Part shown: positions 34,826 through 43,580 of the stretch, in pieces | How positions within the stretch are numbered: position 1 is the stretch's first letter | Layout of the letters: every line of letters starts with the position of its first letter | Source: SIG673 sp964570105 | GTDB lineage: Bacteria > Bacillota > Clostridia > Oscillospirales > CAG-272 | Direction: 5' to 3' | NCBI GenBank assembly: GCA_964570105.1 | Contig: CAZMWM010000001.1 | Span: forward strand, 20,913 to 84,912 | DNA length: 64,000 bases | Position numbers and translations under genes: made by a program | The notes under the pieces: model-generated | The model's database searches: none | Seen by the model: the letters and a program-made list of their open reading frames with translations, nothing else | Told to the model about the DNA's origin: nothing

Positions 34826-36324
34826 TTGCAAAGTTCACTCCAAATATAACGCTTTATCTCAAGCAACTCCTCATCATACGGCTGAGTTGCGTCTATCTCA
34901 CGTGTATCGGAATGCTCAAATACGAGCTTACCGGTGATCTCTGATTTAGGTCTGACCTCTTCAATGGTATGATCCGGCTTTCTCCTGATCGACTCCTCCG
35001 GCGGAAGCACGAGCTTGAACATAAGATCGGGCTGATAGCGCTGTGCCTTCTTAAGAGCACGCTCTTCACGTCTTGCCAGCATACGGACAACAAAACCTCC
35101 GCCCGTCTCGAGATATCTGACCGCTATTTTCGGACCGTCGTATATCCCCGAAAACTGCGTTTGAGGGAAACGGTCGTAAAGAGCTATTCCGCCCTTGCGC
35201 ACATATTTGGCGGCTTTTTTAAGCTCCTTGTAGGAACGCACGGCTATCTGCTTGAGATAAATACTCTGAAGCAGCCTGTTAAAGCTCCTGAGTATACGCC
35301 TCTTAAGACTGAGCTTTTTCTTTCCGCCATCCTTTTTCGCACCGTCCGCTTCGCTCTGCGCCGAAGCCTTTGGCGCGGTCTTTTTGGAGGAAGCAAACGC
35401 CAACAGCTTTTTCACCGGACTGCTGTAATGCTCTCCGCTACCGAGATAGAAGCGGCGAGCCTCTATCTTCCAATTGAGCCATTTTTTAATATCTGAGCTG
35501 ACCGTGCTCTTGCCGCTTCCGTCGGCACCGATAAAGCATATGCTCCTTCCGCGCTCGGGAAGCGTCTTTTTCGTGATGTATATTTTGCCAAACTTCTTTT
35601 TAAACACCGAATTTCTGACGTTTCTCAAATAGTAATAACGGTATCTGCACTTCACGCGAAGGCGTGAATACTTGCGGTATTTTTTCAACCAACGGGATGC
35701 GATACGGTATACGCGTATCCATTCGTCCGCCGTCAGCTCCTGCTTATCTATCAGCTCCGCAAGCTCTCTTCCGCGCTCCCGCATCAGTCCCTCGCAGTTT
35801 TCGAGCACACGGGCGCGGTCGATCCTTGCCTTAAGATACTCTATCTCTCTTTCGTAATCGCTTCCGGGGGTGATATTCTTCTTATCGCTCGCTTTGAGCG
35901 CGATGCGGCAATACAGAACTATTATCTCAAGCTCCGGCGCGACAACATACACTCCGGTATCGGCGTCGAGCACGCGCGACGATATCATAAGGTCATCTAT
36001 CGGAAAAACGTATTCCTTATTAAATCTCGTTCCGGTAATGATCTGATAGTGCAGATGGACGTGAATAAGTGCGCCTGTATCGAAGTCAAATCCGAGCCAT
36101 TCGTCCACCATCGGATATCTTGCGCCCTTTTGAGGCGTAAATTTGATATAGGAATTGGAGCTGAGACCGCTCTCCGCCTTTTCCCTGTCCGCAGGAAGCA
36201 CGAATATATCAAGGTCGGTCTTGCCGTTCAGTCCCACACCGAGGTGCTCGTTGCTCTTCCAATGGCAGTAACGCACACCGTTTTCATTCCAAAGCTTAAA
36301 TAGTTTCTTGCAGATCTCCAACAT
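34822..36324 (-). CDS. Nucleotidyltransferase-like/P-loop kinase fusion
   Basis: A 500-aa protein with two parts. Residues ~1-150 look like a nucleotidyltransferase-fold domain, with VRYCHWKSNEHL and KTDLDIFVLPADR (DxD). After a helical middle part, the second half is a thymidylate-kinase-like P-loop domain with CFIGADGSGKSTVSSDI as Walker A and GGIALYDRFPQT as a DRxP-like motif. Similar fusions occur in polysaccharide loci without an assigned function. It overlaps the wzy gene end by 29 nt and couples to the next kinase-like gene by ATGA. It might phosphorylate or nucleotidylate a sugar or lipid, but no substrate can be read. Confidence 0.75.
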   Translation of the reverse strand: MLEICKKLFKLWNENGVRYCHWKSNEHLGVGLNGKTDLDIFVLPADREKAESGLSSNSYIKFTPQKGARYPMVDEWLGFDFDTGALIHVHLHYQIITGTRFNKEYVFPIDDLMISSRVLDADTGVYVVAPELEIIVLYCRIALKASDKKNITPGSDYEREIEYLKARIDRARVLENCEGLMRERGRELAELIDKQELTADEWIRVYRIASRWLKKYRKYSRLRVKCRYRYYYLRNVRNSVFKKKFGKIYITKKTLPERGRSICFIGADGSGKSTVSSDIKKWLNWKIEARRFYLGSGEHYSSPVKKLLAFASSKKTAPKASAQSEADGAKKDGGKKKLSLKRRILRSFNRLLQSIYLKQIAVRSYKELKKAAKYVRKGGIALYDRFPQTQFSGIYDGPKIAVRYLETGGGFVVRMLARREERALKKAQRYQPDLMFKLVLPPEESIRRKPDHTIEEVRPKSEITGKLVFEHSDTREIDATQPYDEELLEIKRYIWSELCK

Positions 36325-37534
36325 CGCAACTGCTCTCCTTTGAGTCTATTTTCAAAAGCTGTTCTTTACCGTCAAGCGTTAAAAATCGGTTACAGAACGC
36401 CAACAAAAGCTGATTGAGCACGAAATAATAACTGACGGCGCCGTAATCATACAAAAATAGTGCAACACAGGTAGCCAAAAGCACCCACTTAAGATCGTTT
36501 TTCGTCTTATGCTTCAAAAGACGCACGACGATCCACAGCATATACCCGTAATATACGACGAAGCCGAATATACCCATATTGTACAGCAGTTCAACGTAAT
36601 TGTTGTGGGAATAGTACCCAAATCCGGCGAGCACCTTAAAAGAGTCAAGCCCGTACCCGGTAAGCGGCCGTTCGAGCCATTTTTCGATACCGTACTGTAT
36701 CATATTGAGTCTCGTCTGTGCCGACGTATCCATCGATACCTCAGATGACAGCAGAGTTTTGAAGCGATATCCGATATTGTTATACAGGAAATCGACCTCG
36801 TTGAACGCCCAGATAATAGCAAGCATCGCAATGATACCGAGCACGGTATATCGCAAAAAATGACGTCTGTTATTGCTGTCTGTCCTTAAAAGCAGAAGCA
36901 TCCACAGCACCACGAGCGCAATGACCGGGTATTTTCTTCCTCCCGAGATGACCAGAGCGAACATCTGCATCAGGAAGAAGATCAAGCTTGCGGCTCTCAG
37001 ACTTCCGCGCCTATACGCGATAAAATACGCGGAAAAGCACGCACCGAACATATATATAAGAGCAAATACGTTGGAGTTACCGGTAAGCTCCGTTCCAAAT
37101 CTTTCGGCGTTATCGAGATCCACCTTCCCCATAAGGAGCAGACCGAGCATAAGCAGAAACGTCGCCGCCGAAAACACGAACAGTGCGATCTCCATCTGCT
37201 TTGCGTTCTCAAGCACCGAGACTGCGCAGTAGCATATCACAAGGCTTACGATCAGCTTGTAGATCGAGCTGAGCGACGATGCCGGAGCATAATAACAGGT
37301 GAAAAGAGACAAAACGGAAAAGATCAGATACATGATCACGTATCCGTCGACATACAGCTTTCCGCCGATGACTATCTTGACCGCGGAAAAGGCGATAAAC
37401 GCGTACATTATCAATGAGTGTACCTGCGCAAGCGACGGATCCAGATAGTTCAAGCTGATACCGGCAAGGTACGCACAAAGCAGAATGAACGGCAATTTAT
37501 TTATTATCTTTACTAAATTTATCGTATCTGTCAT
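36296..37534 (-). CDS. wzy: Wzy-type polysaccharide polymerase / O-antigen ligase family
   Basis: A 412-aa membrane protein with about ten to twelve helices and one large outer loop near the C-terminus. RPLTGYGLDSFKVLAGFGYYSHNNYVELLYNMG is the Wzy_C/WaaL signature region. It polymerises flipped repeat units at the outer membrane leaflet. I place the start at the ATG at 37534, behind GGAG; a GTG 33 nt upstream lacks a ribosome site. Confidence 0.88.
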   Translation of the reverse strand: MTDTINLVKIINKLPFILLCAYLAGISLNYLDPSLAQVHSLIMYAFIAFSAVKIVIGGKLYVDGYVIMYLIFSVLSLFTCYYAPASSLSSIYKLIVSLVICYCAVSVLENAKQMEIALFVFSAATFLLMLGLLLMGKVDLDNAERFGTELTGNSNVFALIYMFGACFSAYFIAYRRGSLRAASLIFFLMQMFALVISGGRKYPVIALVVLWMLLLLRTDSNNRRHFLRYTVLGIIAMLAIIWAFNEVDFLYNNIGYRFKTLLSSEVSMDTSAQTRLNMIQYGIEKWLERPLTGYGLDSFKVLAGFGYYSHNNYVELLYNMGIFGFVVYYGYMLWIVVRLLKHKTKNDLKWVLLATCVALFLYDYGAVSYYFVLNQLLLAFCNRFLTLDGKEQLLKIDSKESSCDVGDLQETI

Positions 37535-37592
37535 TTTGGGATATAGCTCCAACCAAATAATATCCACCCGAGATCATCGGAAGCGTTGAGGT

Positions 37593-38489
37593 CTAAAAGA
37601 CCGAAAGACCAAATTCTCGGTAAGCGTCGAGCACCGTTTTGAGCTTTACGCGCTTAAGCGAATACTCCTTCATAAATCCTTTGCGCTTGGCTTTGAATTC
37701 CTTCACGAGCGCCTTATCCTTGATACCGCATTTCGATATCCGCATCCTGTACGCCGCGTACAGCACCGCGGTACATATCCTCGGATACAAAAGACGCTTT
37801 ATGGCATATATATTGCTTATTCCCTGCATATCGACACGCGCCTTGTTCGCTTCGTTCCATTTATTGATCTTCGGCTTGTGATCGATATATATATCGGGCA
37901 TATAAGCTATGCAGTAGCCTTTGTCGAACGCTCCCATAGCCACGGCTATCTCTTCGTTCGCGTACATTATGTTCATAAACATCGGCGACTGAAAGCAGGA
38001 ACGTCTTGCAAACGACGTTCCGCCGTGAAAGGTGTAGACGCACCCAAGCCCTCCGACAGTCCTGTTTTTCGCTGTCGGAATATCACGTGCACCGAACACC
38101 TCGTCCACCACGTTGGTCGTGAGCACGGCGACTGTCGGATTTGCGTCCATAAAATCTATGCTCTTCACAAAAAAGGTCTCGCGACATTCCTGAGGGATCT
38201 CGGCGTCATCATCATAAAAGTATATATATTCACCCTCGGCAAGATCAAAACAGATATTTCTGCCGCCGCCGACACCGCGATTTTGCTCTTCCTTGCGATA
38301 GATAAGATCGTATCCGAGCTTCCCCTTCAGCTCCTGCACGACCGCCGCAGTGTCATCCGTCGAAGCATTGTCGACTATGACGAACTGAGTATCCTTCGGG
38401 AGCCTCGCGGCTGCACAGGTCTCTATCGCTCTTCTTAGTTGCTCGGCGCGGTTCATAGTTATCAGCGCCACCGTGAGTTTATAAGCCAT
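37593..38489 (-). CDS. Family 2 glycosyltransferase
   Basis: A 298-aa GT-A fold enzyme. It starts MAYKLTVALITMNRAEQLRRA and shows VDNASTDDTAAVV and the metal-binding YFYDDDAE (DxD). It adds one sugar of the repeat unit on the cytoplasmic side; donor and acceptor are unknown. The ATG at 38489 fits the family N-terminus, and a 23-residue upstream extension is rejected. Confidence 0.9.
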   Translation of the reverse strand: MAYKLTVALITMNRAEQLRRAIETCAAARLPKDTQFVIVDNASTDDTAAVVQELKGKLGYDLIYRKEEQNRGVGGGRNICFDLAEGEYIYFYDDDAEIPQECRETFFVKSIDFMDANPTVAVLTTNVVDEVFGARDIPTAKNRTVGGLGCVYTFHGGTSFARRSCFQSPMFMNIMYANEEIAVAMGAFDKGYCIAYMPDIYIDHKPKINKWNEANKARVDMQGISNIYAIKRLLYPRICTAVLYAAYRMRISKCGIKDKALVKEFKAKRKGFMKEYSLKRVKLKTVLDAYREFGLSVF

Positions 38490-38648
38490 ACGCTCTCCAT
38501 TCCGCCGTCTGTGCGGCTGTAGTACGGGGTAAACGAATATGCGGAGCAAGTCCGCCATCTGCCACCGGAGCTTCTTCGCTGCTCCTTACGCGCTCTTTCG
38601 CATTCGATGCCAACGGCAAATGCCGAAGCATATGCCGGCGCGGCGGCG

Positions 38649-39710
38649 TCAAAGCACGCTTTCGTAGGCATCCACGTATCTGTCGATGACCACGCTGTCG
38701 AGATACACCTCTTTTACCTTGCGGATATTCGCGCAAGACTGCGCCCTTCTGACCTCGGGTAAGCTCATAGCACGAAGCGCTTCCACAGCCGAGGCGGTAT
38801 CCTTTACCGCAACCACCGCGCCGCCGTCCTTGCCTATCATATCGCCGTTGGCAGCCCAATCGGTGACTATACACGGAAGTCCTGCCGCCATAGCCTCAGC
38901 GAGCGCGTTCGAAAAGCCTTCACCGCGGTAATAGGTCATAAACAGAAATACGTCCGCCTGAGCAAGCTCTTCCCTCACGGCGTTACGGTCCTTGGGACCT
39001 GTAAAGGTGACGTTTCCGATGCCGTTACTGCTCGCGAACTGCTCGACCTCGGAGGAGCTTACACCGACCATTCTGAACTCGATCTCGGGGAATTGCCGCG
39101 CGATCTCGAGCATATCGTACGCTCCCTTGGTTTCGATAACACCGCCAACGTAAAGCACGCGCTTTACGGTAGGAGATATGTAATGCTCTTCCATAAGCTC
39201 GCCGGCGGATACGAAATTCGGAATGAGCGTCATCGGAGTCTTGGTGATACGCTCAAGATACGCATCGGTCTGAGAGTTCAGAGTTATGATAAGATCGCTC
39301 TTGTTGCATAGCTTTTTGAGCATAAACCGCCCAAGCCTTCCCTTGGTCGCATTCGGCACCGTGCAACGGTAATGGATTATAAATCGCTTACCGTGCCTTT
39401 TCGTAATACGCGCACAAACGTACTCACGCATCATCGACGAGGTTATAGACGGGATGCAGGAATGCACCACCTTTACCTCCGGATCCTTTAAGGCGACCTT
39501 AAGGTCATGCCATATCCTAAAGCAACGCTTGATCTCGGTAAAGAGATTTCTTTTGCTCTTGTCGCCGAACACCTGACGTGCGCCCGTGACCTTTTCATCG
39601 ACAAGCGAGATGCTCCAGCCGTTCTTGAGCTGTGCATCCAGCATCCTCACCGTCCAGCCCGCGATCCCTCCGGCAGGGGGAGGCGTCGGCGCCAACAAAA
39701 CCACCTTCAT
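38649..39710 (-). CDS. Family 4 glycosyltransferase
   Basis: A 353-aa GT-B enzyme. LLAPTPPPAGGIAGWTVRML is the N-terminal glycine-rich loop, RVLYVGGVIETKGAYDML begins the C-domain, and EGFSNALAEAMAAGLP is the E-x7-E donor-binding motif. It probably adds one repeat-unit sugar. About 160 nt without a recognised gene separate it from the next gene on this strand. Confidence 0.92.
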   Translation of the reverse strand: MKVVLLAPTPPPAGGIAGWTVRMLDAQLKNGWSISLVDEKVTGARQVFGDKSKRNLFTEIKRCFRIWHDLKVALKDPEVKVVHSCIPSITSSMMREYVCARITKRHGKRFIIHYRCTVPNATKGRLGRFMLKKLCNKSDLIITLNSQTDAYLERITKTPMTLIPNFVSAGELMEEHYISPTVKRVLYVGGVIETKGAYDMLEIARQFPEIEFRMVGVSSSEVEQFASSNGIGNVTFTGPKDRNAVREELAQADVFLFMTYYRGEGFSNALAEAMAAGLPCIVTDWAANGDMIGKDGGAVVAVKDTASAVEALRAMSLPEVRRAQSCANIRKVKEVYLDSVVIDRYVDAYESVL

Positions 39711-39798
39711 ATAAGCTCTCCATTCTGCCGCGTGACGTATGAACGGTCACATTTTCGTACCCGTATCGACACCGCTTTACGCACAGGTGCGTCGGCAG

Positions 39799-40890
39799 TT
39801 ATTTTTTATCCGCTATTTCGGTAATATAATCTTCCCACATATCGATGATGCGCTCCGGAGCAAATCGCTCGGTGACCTTTTTGGCTTCGTTGCCGCATTT
39901 TTCGGCAAGCTCGGCGTTATCGGCAAATTCGCTCATCGCCACAGCAAGCTTTTCCGCATCTCCGATAGGTGCCAAAAGACCGTTTTCGTGATCCGATATG
40001 AGTAGCCTTGCGCCTCCCGGCGTATGATCCGTGGAAACGCATGGCAGACCGACCGCCATAGCCTCAAGAAGCGAATTTGAGATGCCTTCAAAATCCGAGG
40101 TTATTATAAACATACCGTCGTGGGCTATATCCTGCATCGGTCGGGTGGTCATACCCATAAACCTTATCTTATCGGATACTCCGCTCTTATCGGCAAAGCC
40201 GTGTATGAGCGCATCGTCCGGTCCCGTACCGTAGAGCCTGAGCACATATTCGGGGTGAGTAGCACTAAAACGCGAGAATGCATCTATCATAACATCGTAA
40301 CGCTTTTGAACGTTATCAAACCTGCCGACAGATACGACCGTTTTGGTGCGCTCTCCGCTTTCCACCGCCGGAAGCTCTCCGCTGATAAATATAGGATTGG
40401 GGATGACACGTCCGCGCTCACGTAAGCGCTTGCCGTAGAAATCCTTGGCGCCCTCCGTCTGAAACACTCCGCCACTGCATTTGTTGACGGTCTTTAAAAG
40501 CAAGGATGATATCTTGCTCTGTTCCTTTATAAACCTCGGATCTCCTCTTTCGGACATTATGGAGGGGATCCCGGTCATCCTGCCGACTATGCTGACGATA
40601 ACATTCGGAAAAAGATTAAATCCGACGAGCACATCCGCAGAAGTTTCCTTCGCAAGACGCTTGATCGCCTTGATCTGTTCGATACGTTTAAAACGCTTCT
40701 TGCCGGTAGTATTCACGTACAGATAATGCACATTTTCCGAAAAAGAACGCTCAAATCCGTCAATACGCCTGAGATTTGCCACGGTAACACAGTGACCTCT
40801 CGCGGCAAGCGATTCGGAAACGAAGTTCAGCATCTTCGCCGCCCCACCGTAACCCATGCTCGGAGTAACGAAAAGAATATTTTTCTTCAT
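39799..40890 (-). CDS. Family 4 glycosyltransferase
   Basis: A 363-aa GT-B enzyme starting MKKNILFVTPSMGYGGAAKML. The C-domain has TKTVVSVGRFDNVQKRYDVM and EGISNSLLEAMAVGLP (E-x7-E). This pattern is common in transferases for GalNAc-, galactose- or glucose-type donors, but the sugar cannot be named from sequence. Confidence 0.93.
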   Translation of the reverse strand: MKKNILFVTPSMGYGGAAKMLNFVSESLAARGHCVTVANLRRIDGFERSFSENVHYLYVNTTGKKRFKRIEQIKAIKRLAKETSADVLVGFNLFPNVIVSIVGRMTGIPSIMSERGDPRFIKEQSKISSLLLKTVNKCSGGVFQTEGAKDFYGKRLRERGRVIPNPIFISGELPAVESGERTKTVVSVGRFDNVQKRYDVMIDAFSRFSATHPEYVLRLYGTGPDDALIHGFADKSGVSDKIRFMGMTTRPMQDIAHDGMFIITSDFEGISNSLLEAMAVGLPCVSTDHTPGGARLLISDHENGLLAPIGDAEKLAVAMSEFADNAELAEKCGNEAKKVTERFAPERIIDMWEDYITEIADKK

Positions 40891-40962
40891 TTTATTTTCG
40901 TGGACACTGCCTCCGCCTCATACGAAAGCATTCCTTTCTGAAATTTCTGCTCCGTCAAGCTC

Positions 40963-41838
40963 TCAAATGTACTTCTTATATGAATTATCGACGTCTATAA
41001 CCTCTGTGGAATGCAGAGAAACACGCTTTTCCACCGGAGGAAGCGTCATATAATCTCCTCCGTACATATGTCCGAGAACACCTTCCCATCCGGCAGGTCC
41101 CGTGACCTTAACTCCCTCAAATTCAAGCTCACAGGTTCCGTTAAAGTATTTTGCAGGGCATGCTCTTCTTGAATTATTCGCAAGCAGGTCTCCGCTCTTG
41201 CACGAAGCAAACAGCGCATCATTGGCGCGCACCGCTTTATTCACGGTCGGGTAAACGAGCTTGGATATCCAACGTATACGCTTGAGCTTAGCCGATGTAT
41301 CGGGATCGTCGAACGCATAGCTGATCCTAAGCAGACTGAGAGCCTTCTTGATCCTAAATCCGAGCGAGGATGCACGCTTTGATGAATACGGATCAAGCGC
41401 GAAAATATCTATGAACACCCCATGATTCATATTGCGTCCCTTTACCGCAGTCTCTATAAACGTGGTATCGGAATTTCTGATCTTCGCATAGACCTTCGGG
41501 TACTCCGGATCCGTCTCATAGGTCTGGAGAAACATATTATCCGGAAGATACTTTTGAGCGTTATGTATAAACTTCTCATAATCCTCGCGCTTCATTGCAA
41601 CGTCTATATCATCATCCCACGGAATAAAGCCCTTATGCCTTACGGCGCCCAGGAGCGTTCCTCCGTAAATGTAATATTCCACTCCGAGCTTTTCCGCCAC
41701 CGAGACAAACACTTTGAGTATCTCGATCGCCTTTTTCTGCACAGCCTCGGTATGCTCGTCGACCGTGTATTCGATATCCTTGGTATCCACGATTTGTTCC
41801 CCCACCACGATTTGTATATTATTATGTTCAAACTTCAA
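40963..41838 (-). CDS. licD: LicD family phosphotransferase
   Basis: A 291-aa LicD-domain protein. YYIYGGTLLGAVRHKGFIPW followed by DDDIDVAMKREDY is the nucleotidyltransferase-fold core with the metal-binding acidic cluster. LicD proteins place phosphocholine or a similar phospho-group from a CDP-activated donor onto surface glycans. No CDP-choline genes are in the window, so the group transferred is uncertain. It overlaps the preceding glycosyltransferase gene by 11 nt. Confidence 0.92.
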   Translation of the reverse strand: MKFEHNNIQIVVGEQIVDTKDIEYTVDEHTEAVQKKAIEILKVFVSVAEKLGVEYYIYGGTLLGAVRHKGFIPWDDDIDVAMKREDYEKFIHNAQKYLPDNMFLQTYETDPEYPKVYAKIRNSDTTFIETAVKGRNMNHGVFIDIFALDPYSSKRASSLGFRIKKALSLLRISYAFDDPDTSAKLKRIRWISKLVYPTVNKAVRANDALFASCKSGDLLANNSRRACPAKYFNGTCELEFEGVKVTGPAGWEGVLGHMYGGDYMTLPPVEKRVSLHSTEVIDVDNSYKKYI

Positions 41839-43066
41839 CTCGCCGTTTACGGCAGATCGCTTCTTTTTTTGTACACCTGCCGACAGTCTGCTTACGCATC
41901 GAAAGCTCGGCTATCAGGGCATCGATGAAAACATCCTTCCTGAAATGCTTTCGGTAGTATTCAGCCGAATTTTTACCGAACGCTTCTTTATCTGCGGCAA
42001 GAAAAGCCCGTATATTCTCCGCAAGCGCATGATGATCTTCGGCAGGACCGCAAAGACCGCATCCGGCATCCGCTATGATCTCCGGCGTCTCGCCGTTTAT
42101 CGCACCTATGAGCGGTTTTCCTGCCGCCATATAGGTCTGCACCTTTCCCGGAAGCGTCATGGATATTAGCGGATCGTCCGAGAGCGTCACGAGCATAGCG
42201 TCCGCTTCACGGTAAAAGCGCGGCATCTCCTCAAGCGGCTTCCTTCCGTGAAATACAACGTTACCGACACCAAGCTCTGCGGCAAGCTTTTTGCAACCCT
42301 CGAGCGCGGAGCCGTCTCCGACTATATTAAAATTAAGTTTTTGGATATCCGCAAGCTCGTGTGCAGCGCGTATTATCGTCTCAACGCTCTGTGCGGCGCC
42401 CACATTTCCCGCGAAAGTCAGATCGACAGTGTCCTTCTTCACCGGTGCTTCCGGCTTAAACAGATCCTCCGCGTATTGCGGCAGGTAGGAAAGCCTGCTT
42501 GCCGGTATTTTAAATCTATCCTCGAAATATGTAACGAAATTTTTCGAAGTAACGATTATCTTATCCGCACGGGTGTACAGCTCACCGGATATCTTATCAA
42601 AGACCTTATATATCAAGCTTTCTCGCTTGATACCTCCGGCAACAAGACTCTCCGGCCACAGATCAAGACAGTAGTACACGAGCGGCGCGGTGTGCTTTTT
42701 CTTGTATGTAACTCCGGCGCAAGCCATCATAACGGGAGAGAGCTGATTTACGAGCACCGCATCGTATTCCTTTTTGAGCGTTGCGGCGTATCGCGACGAG
42801 GAAAACGCAAAGCTGTAATAATTCAAAAATCTGAATATCACACCGCTTCTTCGACCTATTGTAAACGAGCGATGGATATTCACTCCGTTAATATCCTCGT
42901 TGCGTTTTTTTCCAAGCCGATAACCGTCGTATATCTTGCCCATCGGATAATTCGGCACTCCGGCGATAACGTCCACCTCGTGCCCTTGACGCACAAGCTC
43001 TTCGCATATATCCGATATCCTCACCGGCTCCGGAGCATAATATTGACAAACGACAAGAATTTTCAC
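41828..43066 (-). CDS. WbuB-like glycosyltransferase, probable L-FucNAc transferase
   Basis: A 412-aa GT-B enzyme, first gene of the capsule operon. MKILVVCQYYAPEPVRISDI, GVPNYPMGKIYDGY and MTLPGKVQTYMAAGKPLIG are typical of the WbuB/WcaI subgroup. In E. coli, WbuB proteins transfer L-FucNAc and co-occur with fnlABC; capEFG in this operon supply the same donor. The sugar assignment therefore rests on family plus context. Confidence 0.88.
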   Translation of the reverse strand: MKILVVCQYYAPEPVRISDICEELVRQGHEVDVIAGVPNYPMGKIYDGYRLGKKRNEDINGVNIHRSFTIGRRSGVIFRFLNYYSFAFSSSRYAATLKKEYDAVLVNQLSPVMMACAGVTYKKKHTAPLVYYCLDLWPESLVAGGIKRESLIYKVFDKISGELYTRADKIIVTSKNFVTYFEDRFKIPASRLSYLPQYAEDLFKPEAPVKKDTVDLTFAGNVGAAQSVETIIRAAHELADIQKLNFNIVGDGSALEGCKKLAAELGVGNVVFHGRKPLEEMPRFYREADAMLVTLSDDPLISMTLPGKVQTYMAAGKPLIGAINGETPEIIADAGCGLCGPAEDHHALAENIRAFLAADKEAFGKNSAEYYRKHFRKDVFIDALIAELSMRKQTVGRCTKKEAICRKRRVEV

Positions 43067-43229
43067 TTTTTATCAGTTTCCTTCCAGAAATGGGGCTTGT
43101 ACGGCATAATGATTACGGCACAGTAACATTGAACACCCGCGTATGATCGCGTATGATCTTGACAAATACCGAAAAACGATATCCTCACAGCGCGGCAGTC
43201 TCAAGCATCGTATACAGTAATTTATAATA

Positions 43230-43258
43230 AGTATAGCATATAAGCAGTAAAATGTCAA
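43230..43258 (-). promoter_or_regulatory. Sigma-A promoter of the capsule operon
   Basis: On the minus strand TTGACA (43253-43258) and TATACT (43230-43235) are 17 bp apart. The start near 43223 gives a leader of about 155 nt before the first gene at 43066. Confidence 0.9.
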
Positions 43259-43322
43259 GGTCATTTTTGCAAAAATATTTACAAAATAATCTTTTATTTG
43301 GCGATTTTTTCACAAGACCTCG

Positions 43323-43350
43323 TTGACATATTGCACCAGCAATGTATTAT
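43323..43350 (+). promoter_or_regulatory. Possible second rightward promoter
   Basis: TTGACA (43323-43328) and TATTAT (43345-43350) are 16 bp apart. No gene starts until 43581, so this would be a distal promoter giving a long leader, or a chance match in AT-rich DNA. Confidence 0.4.
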
Positions 43351-43464
43351 AACGTAAGTTCATCCGACTTCATAGTGTGTAATTGTTAATTTTTTCAAAA
43401 CTATTAAAAAAATCGAGCATTTCACCGTATTTCTCGGCATATCCGCCGCATACGAGCTGAGATC

Positions 43465-43520
43465 TCGAACAAATACACGGACATTTCGAACAAATATCAA
43501 TTTGCATATTGACATTTGCA
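43465..43520 (+). repeat. Two sets of direct repeats around the kinase-operon promoter
   Basis: TCGAACAAATA occurs at 43465-43475 and again at 43486-43496, a 21-bp spacing that puts both copies on the same DNA face. ATTTGCA occurs at 43500-43506 and 43514-43520, flanking and overlapping the -35 box. The arrangement fits a regulator binding site. Confidence 0.75.
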
Positions 43521-43537
43521 AAAAAATGTGATATAAT
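43509..43537 (+). promoter_or_regulatory. Sigma-A promoter of the kinase-nucleotidyltransferase operon
   Basis: TTGACA (43509-43514) and TATAAT (43532-43537), 17 bp apart, are a perfect consensus. The start near 43544 gives a leader of about 37 nt and excludes the in-frame ATG at 43509 as a start. Confidence 0.93.
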
Positions 43538-43580
43538 GTACCCGAAAAAGGAAATCGATCAACAGAAAGGACGATCTGCC

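Larger units (their letters stand above)
43067..43580. other. Divergent regulatory region, 514 nt without genes
   Basis: An AT-rich region between the leftward capsule operon and the rightward kinase operon. It holds a consensus promoter in each direction (43230-43258 minus, 43509-43537 plus), a weaker plus-strand promoter-like pair (43323-43350) and two sets of direct repeats upstream of the plus promoter. No coding frame with a ribosome site was seen between 43260 and 43500. Confidence 0.75.

Noticed and set aside
43486..43500. LexA-box-like GAAC sequences upstream of the kinase operon
   Set aside because: The right half-site (GTTC) is missing in both copies; the words are direct, not inverted, repeats.
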